Positions 25,765 through 33,485 of a DNA stretch of 59,367 bases are shown here, piece after piece. The notes beneath the pieces are model-generated. The model was given only the letters and a program-made list of their open reading frames with translations. It ran no database searches and had not been told where the DNA came from. Both the position numbers and the translations under genes were made by a program. This stretch comes from RBG-13-68-16 sp050018455 (GTDB taxonomy: Bacteria; Acidobacteriota; Thermoanaerobaculia; Thermoanaerobaculales; Thermoanaerobaculaceae), in NCBI GenBank assembly GCA_050018455.1, contig JBEKAA010000030.1, forward strand, positions 1 to 59,367, read 5' to 3'. Numbering within the stretch: position 1 is the stretch's first letter; every line of letters begins with the position of its first letter.

Positions 25765-26415
25765 TCACTTCTTCGGGTAGCCCACCGACTGCGCGAGGAT
25801 GATTCGCTGGTCGGCGCGCAACCCGAAGGTCTTCGCCAACGCCGGGCGGTCCACGTACCCCCGCACGCCCGTCGCGAGGCCGGTGGCGGCGCAGTACAGG
25901 TAGACGTTCTGGCTGATGAACGCGGCGTCGGTCGCGGAGTACAGGTCGCGCTCTTCGGGCGACGCATTCTTCATGCGGGCGAGGTCAGCCACGAACACCA
26001 GGGTCGCGGGTGCGTCCTTGACGAACGCCTGCATCCCGGTCGCCGCGCGCAGGTCCCCGGCGATCAAGCCCACGAGAGCGTGCGCCTTCCCGTCGAACAC
26101 GTAGACGCCCTGCGGGAGCGCGACGTAGATGTCGATCTCCTGCCAGTTCTTGGCGGAAGGCGCCGTACGGCGCCCGTCGGCGCGGTTCACGCCGAACGCC
26201 GCCCACAACAGGTCGGAGAGGGTTTGCAGCGGCAGCGGCGCCGATGAAAAGTCTCGGCCCGTCCTGCGAGCCTTGAGCGCCTGGATCAACGTCGTGCCGT
26301 TGTCGAGCTTCGGTTTCGGCAGCTCGACCGGCGGCGGCAGCTGCGCCGCCGAAACCGCGGCCGCGATCGTGACCATGATGGTGAGGCACGTGCGGAGCGT
26401 CTTGAGCGGGCTCAC
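25765..26415 (-). CDS. Exported nitroreductase-family protein
   Basis: 216 residues with a signal-like N-terminus (MSPLKTLRTCLTIMVTIAAAVSA-AQ). The rest matches nitroreductase/SagB-like FMN proteins: LIQALKARRTGRDFSSAPLPLQTLSDLLWAAFGVNR near the start, APSAKNWQEIDIYV, and ATDAAFISQNVYLYCAATGLATGVRGYV. The family binds FMN and reduces nitro compounds or oxidises cyclic substrates. Similar exported nitroreductase-like proteins are common in Bacteroidetes and Acidobacteriota. It is monocistronic here, with repeats on both sides. Confidence 0.85.
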   Translation of the reverse strand: MSPLKTLRTCLTIMVTIAAAVSAAQLPPPVELPKPKLDNGTTLIQALKARRTGRDFSSAPLPLQTLSDLLWAAFGVNRADGRRTAPSAKNWQEIDIYVALPQGVYVFDGKAHALVGLIAGDLRAATGMQAFVKDAPATLVFVADLARMKNASPEERDLYSATDAAFISQNVYLYCAATGLATGVRGYVDRPALAKTFGLRADQRIILAQSVGYPKK

Positions 26416-26512
26416 AATTCACCTCCGGTGCGGGGGCGTCGAGGACCGACCGCTCCCCTCCTGCGGCAGTCTAGACCAATCGAGCTCGAGGACCCGAGGA
26501 ACCGCCGTCAAT

Positions 26513-26748
26513 GGTCCGGGGTCCGAAGAGGCGCGCAGAGGAGCAGAGGGGCTGAGGAGCAGAGGAGCCAGGACCGTTCGGAGGCTCGGAGGTTCGGAGG
26601 TTCGAAGGTTCACCTAGGAAAGGAACTTCTCCGCTCCCGCCCAATTCTTTGCATTCGTCTTGGTCTCTGAACTTTCGAACGTTCGAACGTGTGAACCTGC
26701 GAACAGTCGTTAGCTCCTCCGCTCCTCTGCACCTCTGCCCCTCCGCCG
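26513..26748. repeat. Large palindromic intergenic repeat, family B (uninterrupted copy)
   Basis: Left arm: GGTCCGGGGTCCGAAGAGGC, GAGGAGCAGAGGAGCC, then GGTTCGGAGGTTCGAAGG. Right arm: GAACTTTCGAACGTTCGAAC, GAACCTGCGAACAGTC, then CTCCTCCGCTCCTCTGC. The arms are inverted copies around a centre near 26640. This copy has no inserted element, unlike the one at 44827-45259. It fills most of the 378-bp gap between the nitroreductase and rsmD genes. Confidence 0.7.
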
Positions 26749-26754
26749 CTGCTG

Positions 26755-26775
26755 AGGTCCGACGCCGGCGGCGCC
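26755..26775. repeat. 21-bp AGGTCCGACGCCGGCGGCGCC block
   Basis: Exact copy of the right-end block of the 139-bp hairpin repeat (292-312 and 42153-42173), here without the rest. It lies 18 bp past the rsmD stop, next to the family B repeat. The same combination of B arm plus this block occurs at 45191-45287. Confidence 0.75.
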
Positions 26776-26793
26776 CAAGCGAGTCCCGCTCCT

Positions 26794-27339
26794 TCAGGTC
26801 TGGGCACGGAGCAGAAACGCCCCGCGCAGCTCGCGGACCACGATGAACCCCGGGATCGCCGGGTCGGCCTTGGGAGGGGCCTCCAGCACGACCTCCGCGC
26901 CGCGGCCGAGCACTCCTGACTCGAGAGCCTCGACGAGCGCACCCGGTCCCTCGGGCCAGGAGGCGAAAGGCGGGTCGCACCAGGCGAGGTCGAAGACCTT
27001 CCGGCGGCCCGAGAGCCCGGCGAGCGCCGCGCGCACGTCGCGGGCAACGAGCTCCCAGGCGTCCTCCGGCACGCCCAGCTCCGCGAAGTTCCGGCGGATC
27101 AGCGCCGCCGCCGGGGCCGCCCGTTCCACGAGCACCGCGCAGGCCGCACCGCGAGAGAGCGCCTCCAAGGAGTTGACGCCCGTACCCGCGAAAAGGTCCA
27201 GGAAGCCGGCACCTGGCAGGCGCGGTCCCAGGATCGCGAACGCCTGCTCGCGCAGCGCGTCGGGCGTCGGCCGGACAGGGGCGCCTTTCGGCGGTCCGGT
27301 GATCCGCCGCGAGGCCCAGGCGCCGCCGGTGACTCTCAC
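26794..27339 (-). CDS. rsmD: 16S rRNA guanine(966)-N2-methyltransferase
   Basis: 181 residues. It starts MRVTGGAWASRRITGP, with the RPTPDALREQAFAIL motif typical of RsmD, the SAM-binding motif FLDLFAGTGVNSLEALSRGA and the catalytic DPPF motif (CDPPFASWP). RsmD methylates G966 of 16S rRNA. Normal length. Its start overlaps the stop of the upstream hypothetical gene in an ATGA junction. The usual neighbour coaD is absent; instead a repeat follows. Confidence 0.9.
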   Translation of the reverse strand: MRVTGGAWASRRITGPPKGAPVRPTPDALREQAFAILGPRLPGAGFLDLFAGTGVNSLEALSRGAACAVLVERAAPAAALIRRNFAELGVPEDAWELVARDVRAALAGLSGRRKVFDLAWCDPPFASWPEGPGALVEALESGVLGRGAEVVLEAPPKADPAIPGFIVVRELRGAFLLRAQT

Positions 27340-27953
27340 CTGCCCACCCGGCGCAGCGCCAGTCGTCGGAGCTCATCCACGCTCAGGAATATGGAGGCAG
27401 GTCCTTCGCCCACCTGAGCGCGGATGAGCACCGTGTCGTTGGCGGTCAGCACATCCAGCACCTCGACCGTGCGCCCGTCCTCCAGCTCGGCGCGGTCGCC
27501 GATCTTCGGCTCCCAGTCGCGCAGGTCCTCGCGGGTGACGTTCGTTCGCGTGAGCCTTGCCTCCAGTCCGTCCAGCGCCTGCATGAGCCGCGAGGCAGCC
27601 ACGGTCGGGACCGCCGTCACGGGGTACTGGATCGAGAGTATCTCCCTGCCGGCGGGAGCGAGGCGAAGCTCGACCGTGCCCTCCACCGGGGCCTGCCCCG
27701 TGCCGGCGAAACGCTCGAGATCCGGGTAGCACTCCTCCACGACCTGCGTCAGCACCTGGACCTCGATCTCGGACAGCGGCTGACGCACGATGCCGGGTGT
27801 CTCGTCGGCCCCCTTGCGCGCGAGCACGGCGACGCCGTTTCGGAAAACCGAGAGGCGCGTCGAGGTGCCGTTTCGCGTCACGACGCGTTCCACGAGGTAG
27901 GTCGGCGGAGTTGCGGCCACCGCGGCGAGCGCGATCACCGCCGCGACGATCAT
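27336..27953 (-). CDS. Secreted protein of unknown function
   Basis: 205 residues with a short hydrophobic signal (MIVAAVIALAAVAATPP). The mature part is mostly beta-strand-like, with YLVERVVTRNGTSTRLSVFRNG near the start and KIGDRAELEDGRTVEVLDVL near 150. No family recognised. It is sandwiched by 4-bp overlaps between the tRNA nucleotidyltransferase gene upstream and rsmD downstream, so all three are translated from one mRNA. That link to RNA-processing genes may be only positional. Confidence 0.72.
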   Translation of the reverse strand: MIVAAVIALAAVAATPPTYLVERVVTRNGTSTRLSVFRNGVAVLARKGADETPGIVRQPLSEIEVQVLTQVVEECYPDLERFAGTGQAPVEGTVELRLAPAGREILSIQYPVTAVPTVAASRLMQALDGLEARLTRTNVTREDLRDWEPKIGDRAELEDGRTVEVLDVLTANDTVLIRAQVGEGPASIFLSVDELRRLALRRVGR

Positions 27954-30571
27954 CGTGCACTCTCAAGCTCGCGGGCGACGGAAACCGCGTGGTCGAAGGC
28001 GGTCGCCGCGTCGACCTTGCCGTCGAGGACCGCCGCGCGCGTCTGGCGCACCGCGGCCCCTATCGCCGGCCCGGGTCCGATCCCGGCGGCCCGCAGCTGC
28101 GCGCCGGTGACGGGCGCGGGCGTGCGCATCCAGACGGTGAGCGCCTGGCGGAGCAGCCGGCGCTCGTGGGCGCCGGCAGCCGCCATGGTGACCAGCGTGA
28201 CAACCGGCTCGGAGCGCTCCACCGCCGCGACCACCTCGCTCGGCGGGACCCCCTTTGCGCACACGACCGCCAGCAACTGCTCGGTGCGGGTCCTCGCGCC
28301 GGCCACGGCTCCGGCAATCTTGCCCGAGAGCGCGAGCCGCTGCGCCAGCCCCCCGCCGCCCCCCTCGCCGGCCCGCGTGGCGAGGGCGACGACGAAGACC
28401 TGCCAGCGCGGACCGCCGTACACCTCCTCCAGCTCCGCCCACGACACCACCGACTCGACCTCGCTGAGGAACCGGCGCAACCCCACGCTCCACGCGACGC
28501 CCGGGAACACCACCGGGAAGAGACCGAGGCTCGCGAGCTCCCCAACCGCCTCGACCGGGCGGCCCTCGCCCAGCAGGTCCGCGACCTCGTCGCGCAGCCG
28601 CTCCCCCGACAGCCTGGCGAACACCCCCTCCAGCACGGCGACCCGGACGAGCTGGCGCGTCTCGGCCGCGATCTCGAAGCCGAGGCGCGTCGCGAACCGC
28701 ACCGCCCGGATCGCGCGGGTCGGGTCGTCGAGGAACGAGAGCGAGTGGAGCACCCTGATCTGCCGGCGCTCGAGATCGCGCTGGCCGCCGAAGAAGTCGA
28801 AGAGCTCCCCGAACCGGCCCGGCGTGAGGTTGAGCGCCATCGCGTTGATCGTGAAATCCCGCCGGTACATGTCCTGGCGCATCGCCGACGTCTCCACCTC
28901 CGGCAGTGCCGCCGGCGACCGGTAGAACTCGGTGCGCGCCGACGCGACGTCGAGGCGGATCTCCCCCGGAAGGTGGACCGCCGCGGTCATGAAAGGCTGG
29001 TGCGGGTGCGTGTGCCCGCCGAAGCGGTCCGCGAGCCTCGCGGCGAGGGCGACGCCGTCCCCCTCAACGACCACGTCCACGTCCTCGAGCGTCCTCCCGA
29101 GCAGCGCGTCGCGCACGGCGCCGCCGACCAGGAACGCTCGGCCCCCGTCCGCGAGGGCAAGCTCGCCGGCGGCCGCGAGGACCTCCAGCAGCCCAGGGGG
29201 CAGCGCGTGCCGCAGCCTGCGGCCAACGTCGTGCACCACGAGCCGCGCGCCGGACAGCCGCCGATCCACCCGCGCGCCCTCGGCCAGCTGGCGCTCGTAG
29301 AGGCGCCGAAAGAGGTCCATCCGCGTCACGATGCCCCACCCGGACGGGAGCGGCACGACCACGAAACGGGCCTGCCCCTCCATGAAGATCCGCTGGATCT
29401 CTTCGACCGTCGAGTCCGCGCGCACCTCCGGAACGCCGGGACGCATCACGGTCGTGACCGGCCGGTCGCCGAGCCCGCCCGCGATCGCGTTGTCGAGAAC
29501 CTGCCGAGTGACCGCGCCCACAAGCTTCCCGTCGTCCTCGACCGGCATCGCGTTGATCCGGAGCCGGACGAGGCGCTCCTTCGCTTCGGCGGCGGTGATC
29601 GAGGCCGGGCAGGTGTGGAGGTGAGGCGTCGCGAGGGTCGCGGCCGTCCAGCGCGCGCCCACCGCGACCGCGATCTCGCCCAGGATCTGCTCCGCGACCT
29701 CCACCGCGCTCCGTCCGCGAAGCCGAGCGGCCGCGGCCGTCGCGTGCCCGCCGCCGCCGAAAGGGGCGAGCAGCTTGCCCGCGTCAATGCCGTGGACGGC
29801 CGAGCGCGCGATCACGATGATCTGCGGCGGCACTTCGAGGAGCGCCACCACGACAGGGAGGTCGAAGATCTCGGCGTAGCGGTGGATCACGTAGGCCGCC
29901 TCCTCGACCTGCTCGCTTGGACGAACCATCGTGATCACCACCCGCAGCCCCGCGACCTGGTGCTCGACGGCGCCCTCCACGAACTGGTTCAGCAGCTCGA
30001 GCTGTTCGGGCTCGAGGGGGCGCAAAACGTAGCGCCGCACCCACTCGAGCTTGGCGCCGGCCTCGAGCAGCCACGCGGCGGCACTCACGTCCGCCGGGGT
30101 CGTATCGAGATAGGTGAGCCCGCCCGTGTCTTCGTAGATCCCCAGCAGCAGCAGCGCCGCCGTCACCGGGTCCGGCGTGATCCCGCGCCGCCGGAGCTCG
30201 CCCGCCACGACCGTACACGTGGCTGCAACCGGAGCTGTCACGACCTCGGCGGCGGCGATCGCGTCGGCGGACTCCGGGTGATGGTCGACCACGGTGATGG
30301 GGCAGCCGGATGCCGCGATCAGCTCGCCCACCTCCCCGAGACGGCGCCACGACGAGCAGTCCACCACCGTGGCCTCGGTGATCCGTGCGCGCCGCAGCTC
30401 GCGAACCCTCACTTCGGGCAGATCGACGCGCTCGGCCGCCAGGAACCGCCGGACCGCGGCCTCCTGCGATCCCGGGAACACGATCCGTGCCCCGGGCAGG
30501 AGCAGCAGCGCGCCCGCGGCGGCCCCGAGCGCGTCGAAGTCCGCGCCGAGATGCGTCGTGATCACCTTCAC
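27950..30571 (-). CDS. DHH-CBS-CBS-tRNA nucleotidyltransferase (A-adding type)
   Basis: 873 residues with four parts. Residues 1-300 form a DHH/DHHA1 phosphoesterase domain (LGADFDALG, TVVDHHPES, and GGGGHATAAAARLRG). Residues about 315-425 are two CBS domains (AKERLVRLRINAMPVEDDGKLVG and PEVRADSTVEEIQRIF). Residues about 460-870 form a class II nucleotidyltransferase: FLVGGAVRDALLGRTLEDVDVVVEGD with the DxD metal site, RRDFTINAMAL, and DDPTRAIRAVRFATRLGF. This architecture is known for A-adding or CCA enzymes of Aquifex, Deinococcus and deltaproteobacteria. It completes or repairs tRNA 3' ends; the DHH domain may degrade oligonucleotides. Confidence 0.92.
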   Translation of the reverse strand: MKVITTHLGADFDALGAAAGALLLLPGARIVFPGSQEAAVRRFLAAERVDLPEVRVRELRRARITEATVVDCSSWRRLGEVGELIAASGCPITVVDHHPESADAIAAAEVVTAPVAATCTVVAGELRRRGITPDPVTAALLLLGIYEDTGGLTYLDTTPADVSAAAWLLEAGAKLEWVRRYVLRPLEPEQLELLNQFVEGAVEHQVAGLRVVITMVRPSEQVEEAAYVIHRYAEIFDLPVVVALLEVPPQIIVIARSAVHGIDAGKLLAPFGGGGHATAAAARLRGRSAVEVAEQILGEIAVAVGARWTAATLATPHLHTCPASITAAEAKERLVRLRINAMPVEDDGKLVGAVTRQVLDNAIAGGLGDRPVTTVMRPGVPEVRADSTVEEIQRIFMEGQARFVVVPLPSGWGIVTRMDLFRRLYERQLAEGARVDRRLSGARLVVHDVGRRLRHALPPGLLEVLAAAGELALADGGRAFLVGGAVRDALLGRTLEDVDVVVEGDGVALAARLADRFGGHTHPHQPFMTAAVHLPGEIRLDVASARTEFYRSPAALPEVETSAMRQDMYRRDFTINAMALNLTPGRFGELFDFFGGQRDLERRQIRVLHSLSFLDDPTRAIRAVRFATRLGFEIAAETRQLVRVAVLEGVFARLSGERLRDEVADLLGEGRPVEAVGELASLGLFPVVFPGVAWSVGLRRFLSEVESVVSWAELEEVYGGPRWQVFVVALATRAGEGGGGGLAQRLALSGKIAGAVAGARTRTEQLLAVVCAKGVPPSEVVAAVERSEPVVTLVTMAAAGAHERRLLRQALTVWMRTPAPVTGAQLRAAGIGPGPAIGAAVRQTRAAVLDGKVDAATAFDHAVSVARELESAR

Positions 30572-30675
30572 CCTGTCAGTGTACTTCCCGGGGCTGTTCC
30601 GAAGGCCGTCCGGGCGCCGGAATAGCCTCGCGAGGCAAACGCTTGGTAGAGTGGTGCAGCACTCCGGGAGGACTC

Positions 30676-31071
30676 ATGAAGCGCAAGGAGACGACCGTGG
30701 TTGTACTGATTCTGGCGTCCGTGGCTGCCCTGGCGGTGAGGGCAGGCACGCCGCCGTCGTACGCGACGGGCATCGAGCCGATCTTCCTCAAGCACTGCTC
30801 GGATTGCCACGGGGGCGACAGCCCGAAGAAGGGCCTCGACCTGTCCAAGGGCAAGGGATACGCAAACCTGCTCCAGCACAAGAGCCAGGAGGCGCCTGGG
30901 ATGGCGCTCGTGAAGGCGGGCGACCCGGCCGGCTCGTACCTGTGGCTCAAAGTCTCCCACACTGCCACCGAGGGCAGAGGCATGCCGCGGACGATTTTCG
31001 GCGCCAAGAAGCTTCCCCAGGTGCAGCTCGACGCCGTGAGGGACTGGATCGTTCAGGGAGCACAACCCTAG
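30676..31071 (+). CDS. Small exported c-type cytochrome-like protein
   Basis: 131 residues. ATG at 30676 is chosen for GGGAGG 4 nt upstream and the signal peptide that follows (MKRKETTVVVLILASVAALAVRA-G). One heme-binding motif CSDCH lies near residue 41, in IEPIFLKHCSDCHGGDSPKKGLDLSKG, the style of planctomycete-type cytochrome C domains (PSCYT1). A distal Met may be in GRGMPRTIF. It is probably a periplasmic electron carrier, and no oxidoreductase partner adjoins it. It is divergent from the tRNA nucleotidyltransferase gene and convergent with the synthase gene at 31235. Confidence 0.88.
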   Translation: MKRKETTVVVLILASVAALAVRAGTPPSYATGIEPIFLKHCSDCHGGDSPKKGLDLSKGKGYANLLQHKSQEAPGMALVKAGDPAGSYLWLKVSHTATEGRGMPRTIFGAKKLPQVQLDAVRDWIVQGAQP

Positions 31072-31129
31072 AAGACCCGCGTAATGGCTGAGGGCACGGG
31101 CGTCCGAGAACTCCAGCCCGCCCGAACAG

Positions 31130-31212
31130 GGCAAACGTCAAAGGGAAAATGGCAAAGGAAATACCAAGACTGGGCCCGCATCGTCCCCTTTGAGTTTTGA
31201 CCATTGACTCCG
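31130..31212. repeat. Palindromic intergenic repeat, family A (between convergent genes)
   Basis: GTCAAAGGGAAAATGGCAAAGG (31137 on) is followed by an inverted partner containing TCCCCTTTGAGTTTTGACC. The arms pair imperfectly around a short centre. It lies exactly between the 3' ends of the cytochrome and synthase genes, a place where a bidirectional terminator would be useful. Confidence 0.6.
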
Positions 31213-31234
31213 TTTTCGGCCCTCGGGACGCCAC

Positions 31235-32092
31235 TCATACGAAGGGGCGGCCCATCAGGCCGGCGGCGATCGCGGTGAGGCGCTGCCAGCGCGGAAGCTC
31301 GACGCGGGCGTGGAACGCCCGCACCGGGTTTGCGGCGACTCGGTCCAGCACGCGCCGGTAGACGCCGCCCATCACGCGGACTGCGGGACGCGAGTCGGCC
31401 TTGATCAGCGCGGGCAGTGCGTTTGCGGACTCGAAGTGGCCGCGGGCACGGCCGCACTGGAACGTCATCAGGTTCGCGTACTCGGCTCCCGCCACTCGAC
31501 CCGCGCGCAGGTCCGCCTCGGAGACTCCGAACCGGTCGAGCTCCTCCAGCGGCAGGTAGACGCGGTCGCGGCCGAGGTCCTCTCCGACGTCCCGGCAGAC
31601 GTTGGTGAGCTGCAGCGCCATCGCGAGGTGACGGCCGGCGGCGCGCGCCTCGGCCCGCAATGTGCCGAAGATCGCAAGCGAGATTTCGGAGATCGTCACG
31701 GCAACGAGCTCGCAGTAGCGCTCGAGATCGGCGAACGTCGCGTAGCGGCGGCGCTCGAGGTCCATCCGGCACCCCTCGACGAGCCCTAGGAGGGCCTGCT
31801 TCGGGATCGGGTGAGCACCAAGGACCTCCGCGAGGGCCCGGGTCGCCGGCGTCCCCGGATGACCGGCGTAGGAGCGCTCGAGCTCCGTCACCCAGTCGTC
31901 GAGGCGCCTGTGCAGCTCGCCGCGGGAGGCGCCGGCTTCCGCCTCGTCAACGATGTCGTCCGGGATGCGGCAGGCGGCGTACGCGGCGTAGACGGCCCGC
32001 CGCTTGGCCGGCGGCAGCAGCCTGAACCCCAGCGAGAAGTTCGCCCCCCGCTGGTGCGCCAGGCGCCGCACGTGCGTTCGGTTGCTCGTCAC
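31235..32092 (-). CDS. Squalene/phytoene synthase family protein
   Basis: 285 residues from the GTG that overlaps the upstream stop (GTGA). The first Asp-rich motif is in AAYAACRIPDDIVDEAE and the second in TNVCRDVGEDLGRDRVYLP. These bind the Mg-diphosphate of two prenyl substrates. It condenses two C15 or C20 prenyl diphosphates head-to-head, giving squalene, hydroxysqualene or phytoene. With a FAD-dependent oxidoreductase directly upstream, the pair recalls HpnC/D-HpnE or CrtB-CrtI style modules. Sequence alone does not settle squalene versus phytoene. Confidence 0.88.
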   Translation of the reverse strand: MTSNRTHVRRLAHQRGANFSLGFRLLPPAKRRAVYAAYAACRIPDDIVDEAEAGASRGELHRRLDDWVTELERSYAGHPGTPATRALAEVLGAHPIPKQALLGLVEGCRMDLERRRYATFADLERYCELVAVTISEISLAIFGTLRAEARAAGRHLAMALQLTNVCRDVGEDLGRDRVYLPLEELDRFGVSEADLRAGRVAGAEYANLMTFQCGRARGHFESANALPALIKADSRPAVRVMGGVYRRVLDRVAANPVRAFHARVELPRWQRLTAIAAGLMGRPFV

Positions 32093-33186
32093 GGTTCCCG
32101 CTTTCGGCACCAGGAGCATAGCGGCGTGTGCCGGCACCCTCGGCGCTCCCGCCACGCGGCCATGACCAGGCGCGCGACGGCGTCCTTGGCCGCGTCCGGC
32201 CGCTGGAGGCGGATCAGGAAGCGGCGGAAATCCCCGCGGCTCGCCCGGTTGCAGAAGGCCCCGAACGCCCGCCGCCCCATCCGCTCGTAGACGAACCGCA
32301 ACGCGACGGTCGTGCGCATCGGCCGCAGCAGCGTCGAGCGGAACGCCGCGGCGTCCCACCGCCCGGTCATCCCCGCCGCCGCGAGCCCGGCGCTGCGCAG
32401 GGCGAGCCTGTTGCCGAGCCCGAAGAGGAAATCCTGCACACCGGCGTTCTCCCCGACGTGCCAGCGTCCATCGTCGCCGCGCAGGTGGCGGGGCAGGTAG
32501 AAGTTCATGAACTGGCCGTGTTCGTTCTGGTTGCGCACGTCGAATTCGCCGAGCACCTCGCGGAAGCGCCGCCACGCCGCCTCGCGCGCCGCGCCGAGGC
32601 GGCGCACCCGGCGGACCTGCGCGACGCCGAAGGTGGCGTGGCCCCCCAGGCAGAACAGGTACGCGTACCCGGTCGGGGTCACGGCCGGGTCGAACAGCAC
32701 CGCGACGGTGTCGGGCAGGTCCGATGTGAAGACCAGCTCGCGGGCGACCCCGTCCGCCTGGCGCGGCCCCGAGGCGATCACGCCGGCGTCCGGCGGCGCG
32801 GCCACTCCCTCCCGCAAGACGACGCCGGCGTCCAGCGCCAGGACCCGGAGCCATGAGTCGAGGCTGCCCTCGGCGCCCCCGCGGCGGACGAAGTAGGCGT
32901 ACGGGGCCGCGCTCGCCACCTCGAACCTCCGCCCGAAGCCGTCGAGGAAAAGCGCTCGGGTCGCCGGGAGGGCCGGGAAGTTGGGCTCGAGCCCGATCGC
33001 CCGCAGCTCCGCGAGCGCGTCGAGTTCCCGGCTCCCGTTCTCGAGGACCTGCCAGCCGCCCGTGAAGCGGCCTCCTCCCCCGCGATGCCGGTCGTACACC
33101 TCGACCGCCGCGCCCTGTCTCGCCAGGAGAACGGCGGTGGCGAGCCCCGAGAGCCCGCCGCCCGCGATCCGGATGCGCTGCGGCAC
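32089..33186 (-). CDS. FAD-dependent oxidoreductase partner of the prenyl synthase
   Basis: 365 residues from GTG at 33186 (VPQRIRIAGGG). The start is chosen because the FAD-binding motif RIRIAGGGLSGLATAVLLARQGAAVEVYDRHR should lie at the N-terminus; upstream codons look non-coding. The body resembles geranylgeranyl-reductase/UbiH-like proteins more than classic CrtI. It ends in a GTGA overlap with the synthase gene, implying coupled translation and a shared isoprenoid pathway (hopanoid precursor, carotenoid or saturated prenyl chains). Confidence 0.8.
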   Translation of the reverse strand: MPQRIRIAGGGLSGLATAVLLARQGAAVEVYDRHRGGGGRFTGGWQVLENGSRELDALAELRAIGLEPNFPALPATRALFLDGFGRRFEVASAAPYAYFVRRGGAEGSLDSWLRVLALDAGVVLREGVAAPPDAGVIASGPRQADGVARELVFTSDLPDTVAVLFDPAVTPTGYAYLFCLGGHATFGVAQVRRVRRLGAAREAAWRRFREVLGEFDVRNQNEHGQFMNFYLPRHLRGDDGRWHVGENAGVQDFLFGLGNRLALRSAGLAAAGMTGRWDAAAFRSTLLRPMRTTVALRFVYERMGRRAFGAFCNRASRGDFRRFLIRLQRPDAAKDAVARLVMAAWRERRGCRHTPLCSWCRKREP

Positions 33187-33319
33187 GGGAGGATTGTAGC
33201 CCGGCGCGGCGCGCGCGGCCGCCTCCTCCGAGCGATACCCGGCGTTGCCTACCGCCCATGTGACCTCTGTCGCCACCCCGCCGGCACACCGCCGTTAGTT
33301 TTGCGAAAAGGGCATCCCA

Positions 33320-33415
33320 ATGCGCGACGCCTCCCCCCTCCCGCTCGTCGCGGCCCTGCTCGCGGCGCTCATTGCCATCGCCTCCGGTCCCTTGGCCCTC
33401 GCGTCCGGCCCCTGA
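33320..33415 (+). CDS. Possible 31-residue hydrophobic peptide
   Basis: ATG at 33320 opens MRDASPLPLVAALLAALIAIA, one predicted membrane helix, with a stop at 33413-33415. A weak AAAAGGG precedes it. It lies in the 300-bp gap between the oxidoreductase and the M28 peptidase genes. The only support is the coherent hydrophobic helix, which is easy to obtain by chance in GC-rich DNA. Confidence 0.2.
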   Translation: MRDASPLPLVAALLAALIAIASGPLALASGP

Positions 33416-33485
33416 GCGTCGGCACCGGCGAGCACCCGGCACGGTATGATCCGGGACGCAACTCAGCGTGATCCGGGGGGTGACC

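Noticed and set aside
27797..30625. A 942-codon plus-strand open frame opposite the tRNA nucleotidyltransferase gene
   Set aside because: Arg/His/Pro-rich antisense shadow of a clearly conserved minus-strand gene; typical of GC-rich DNA.
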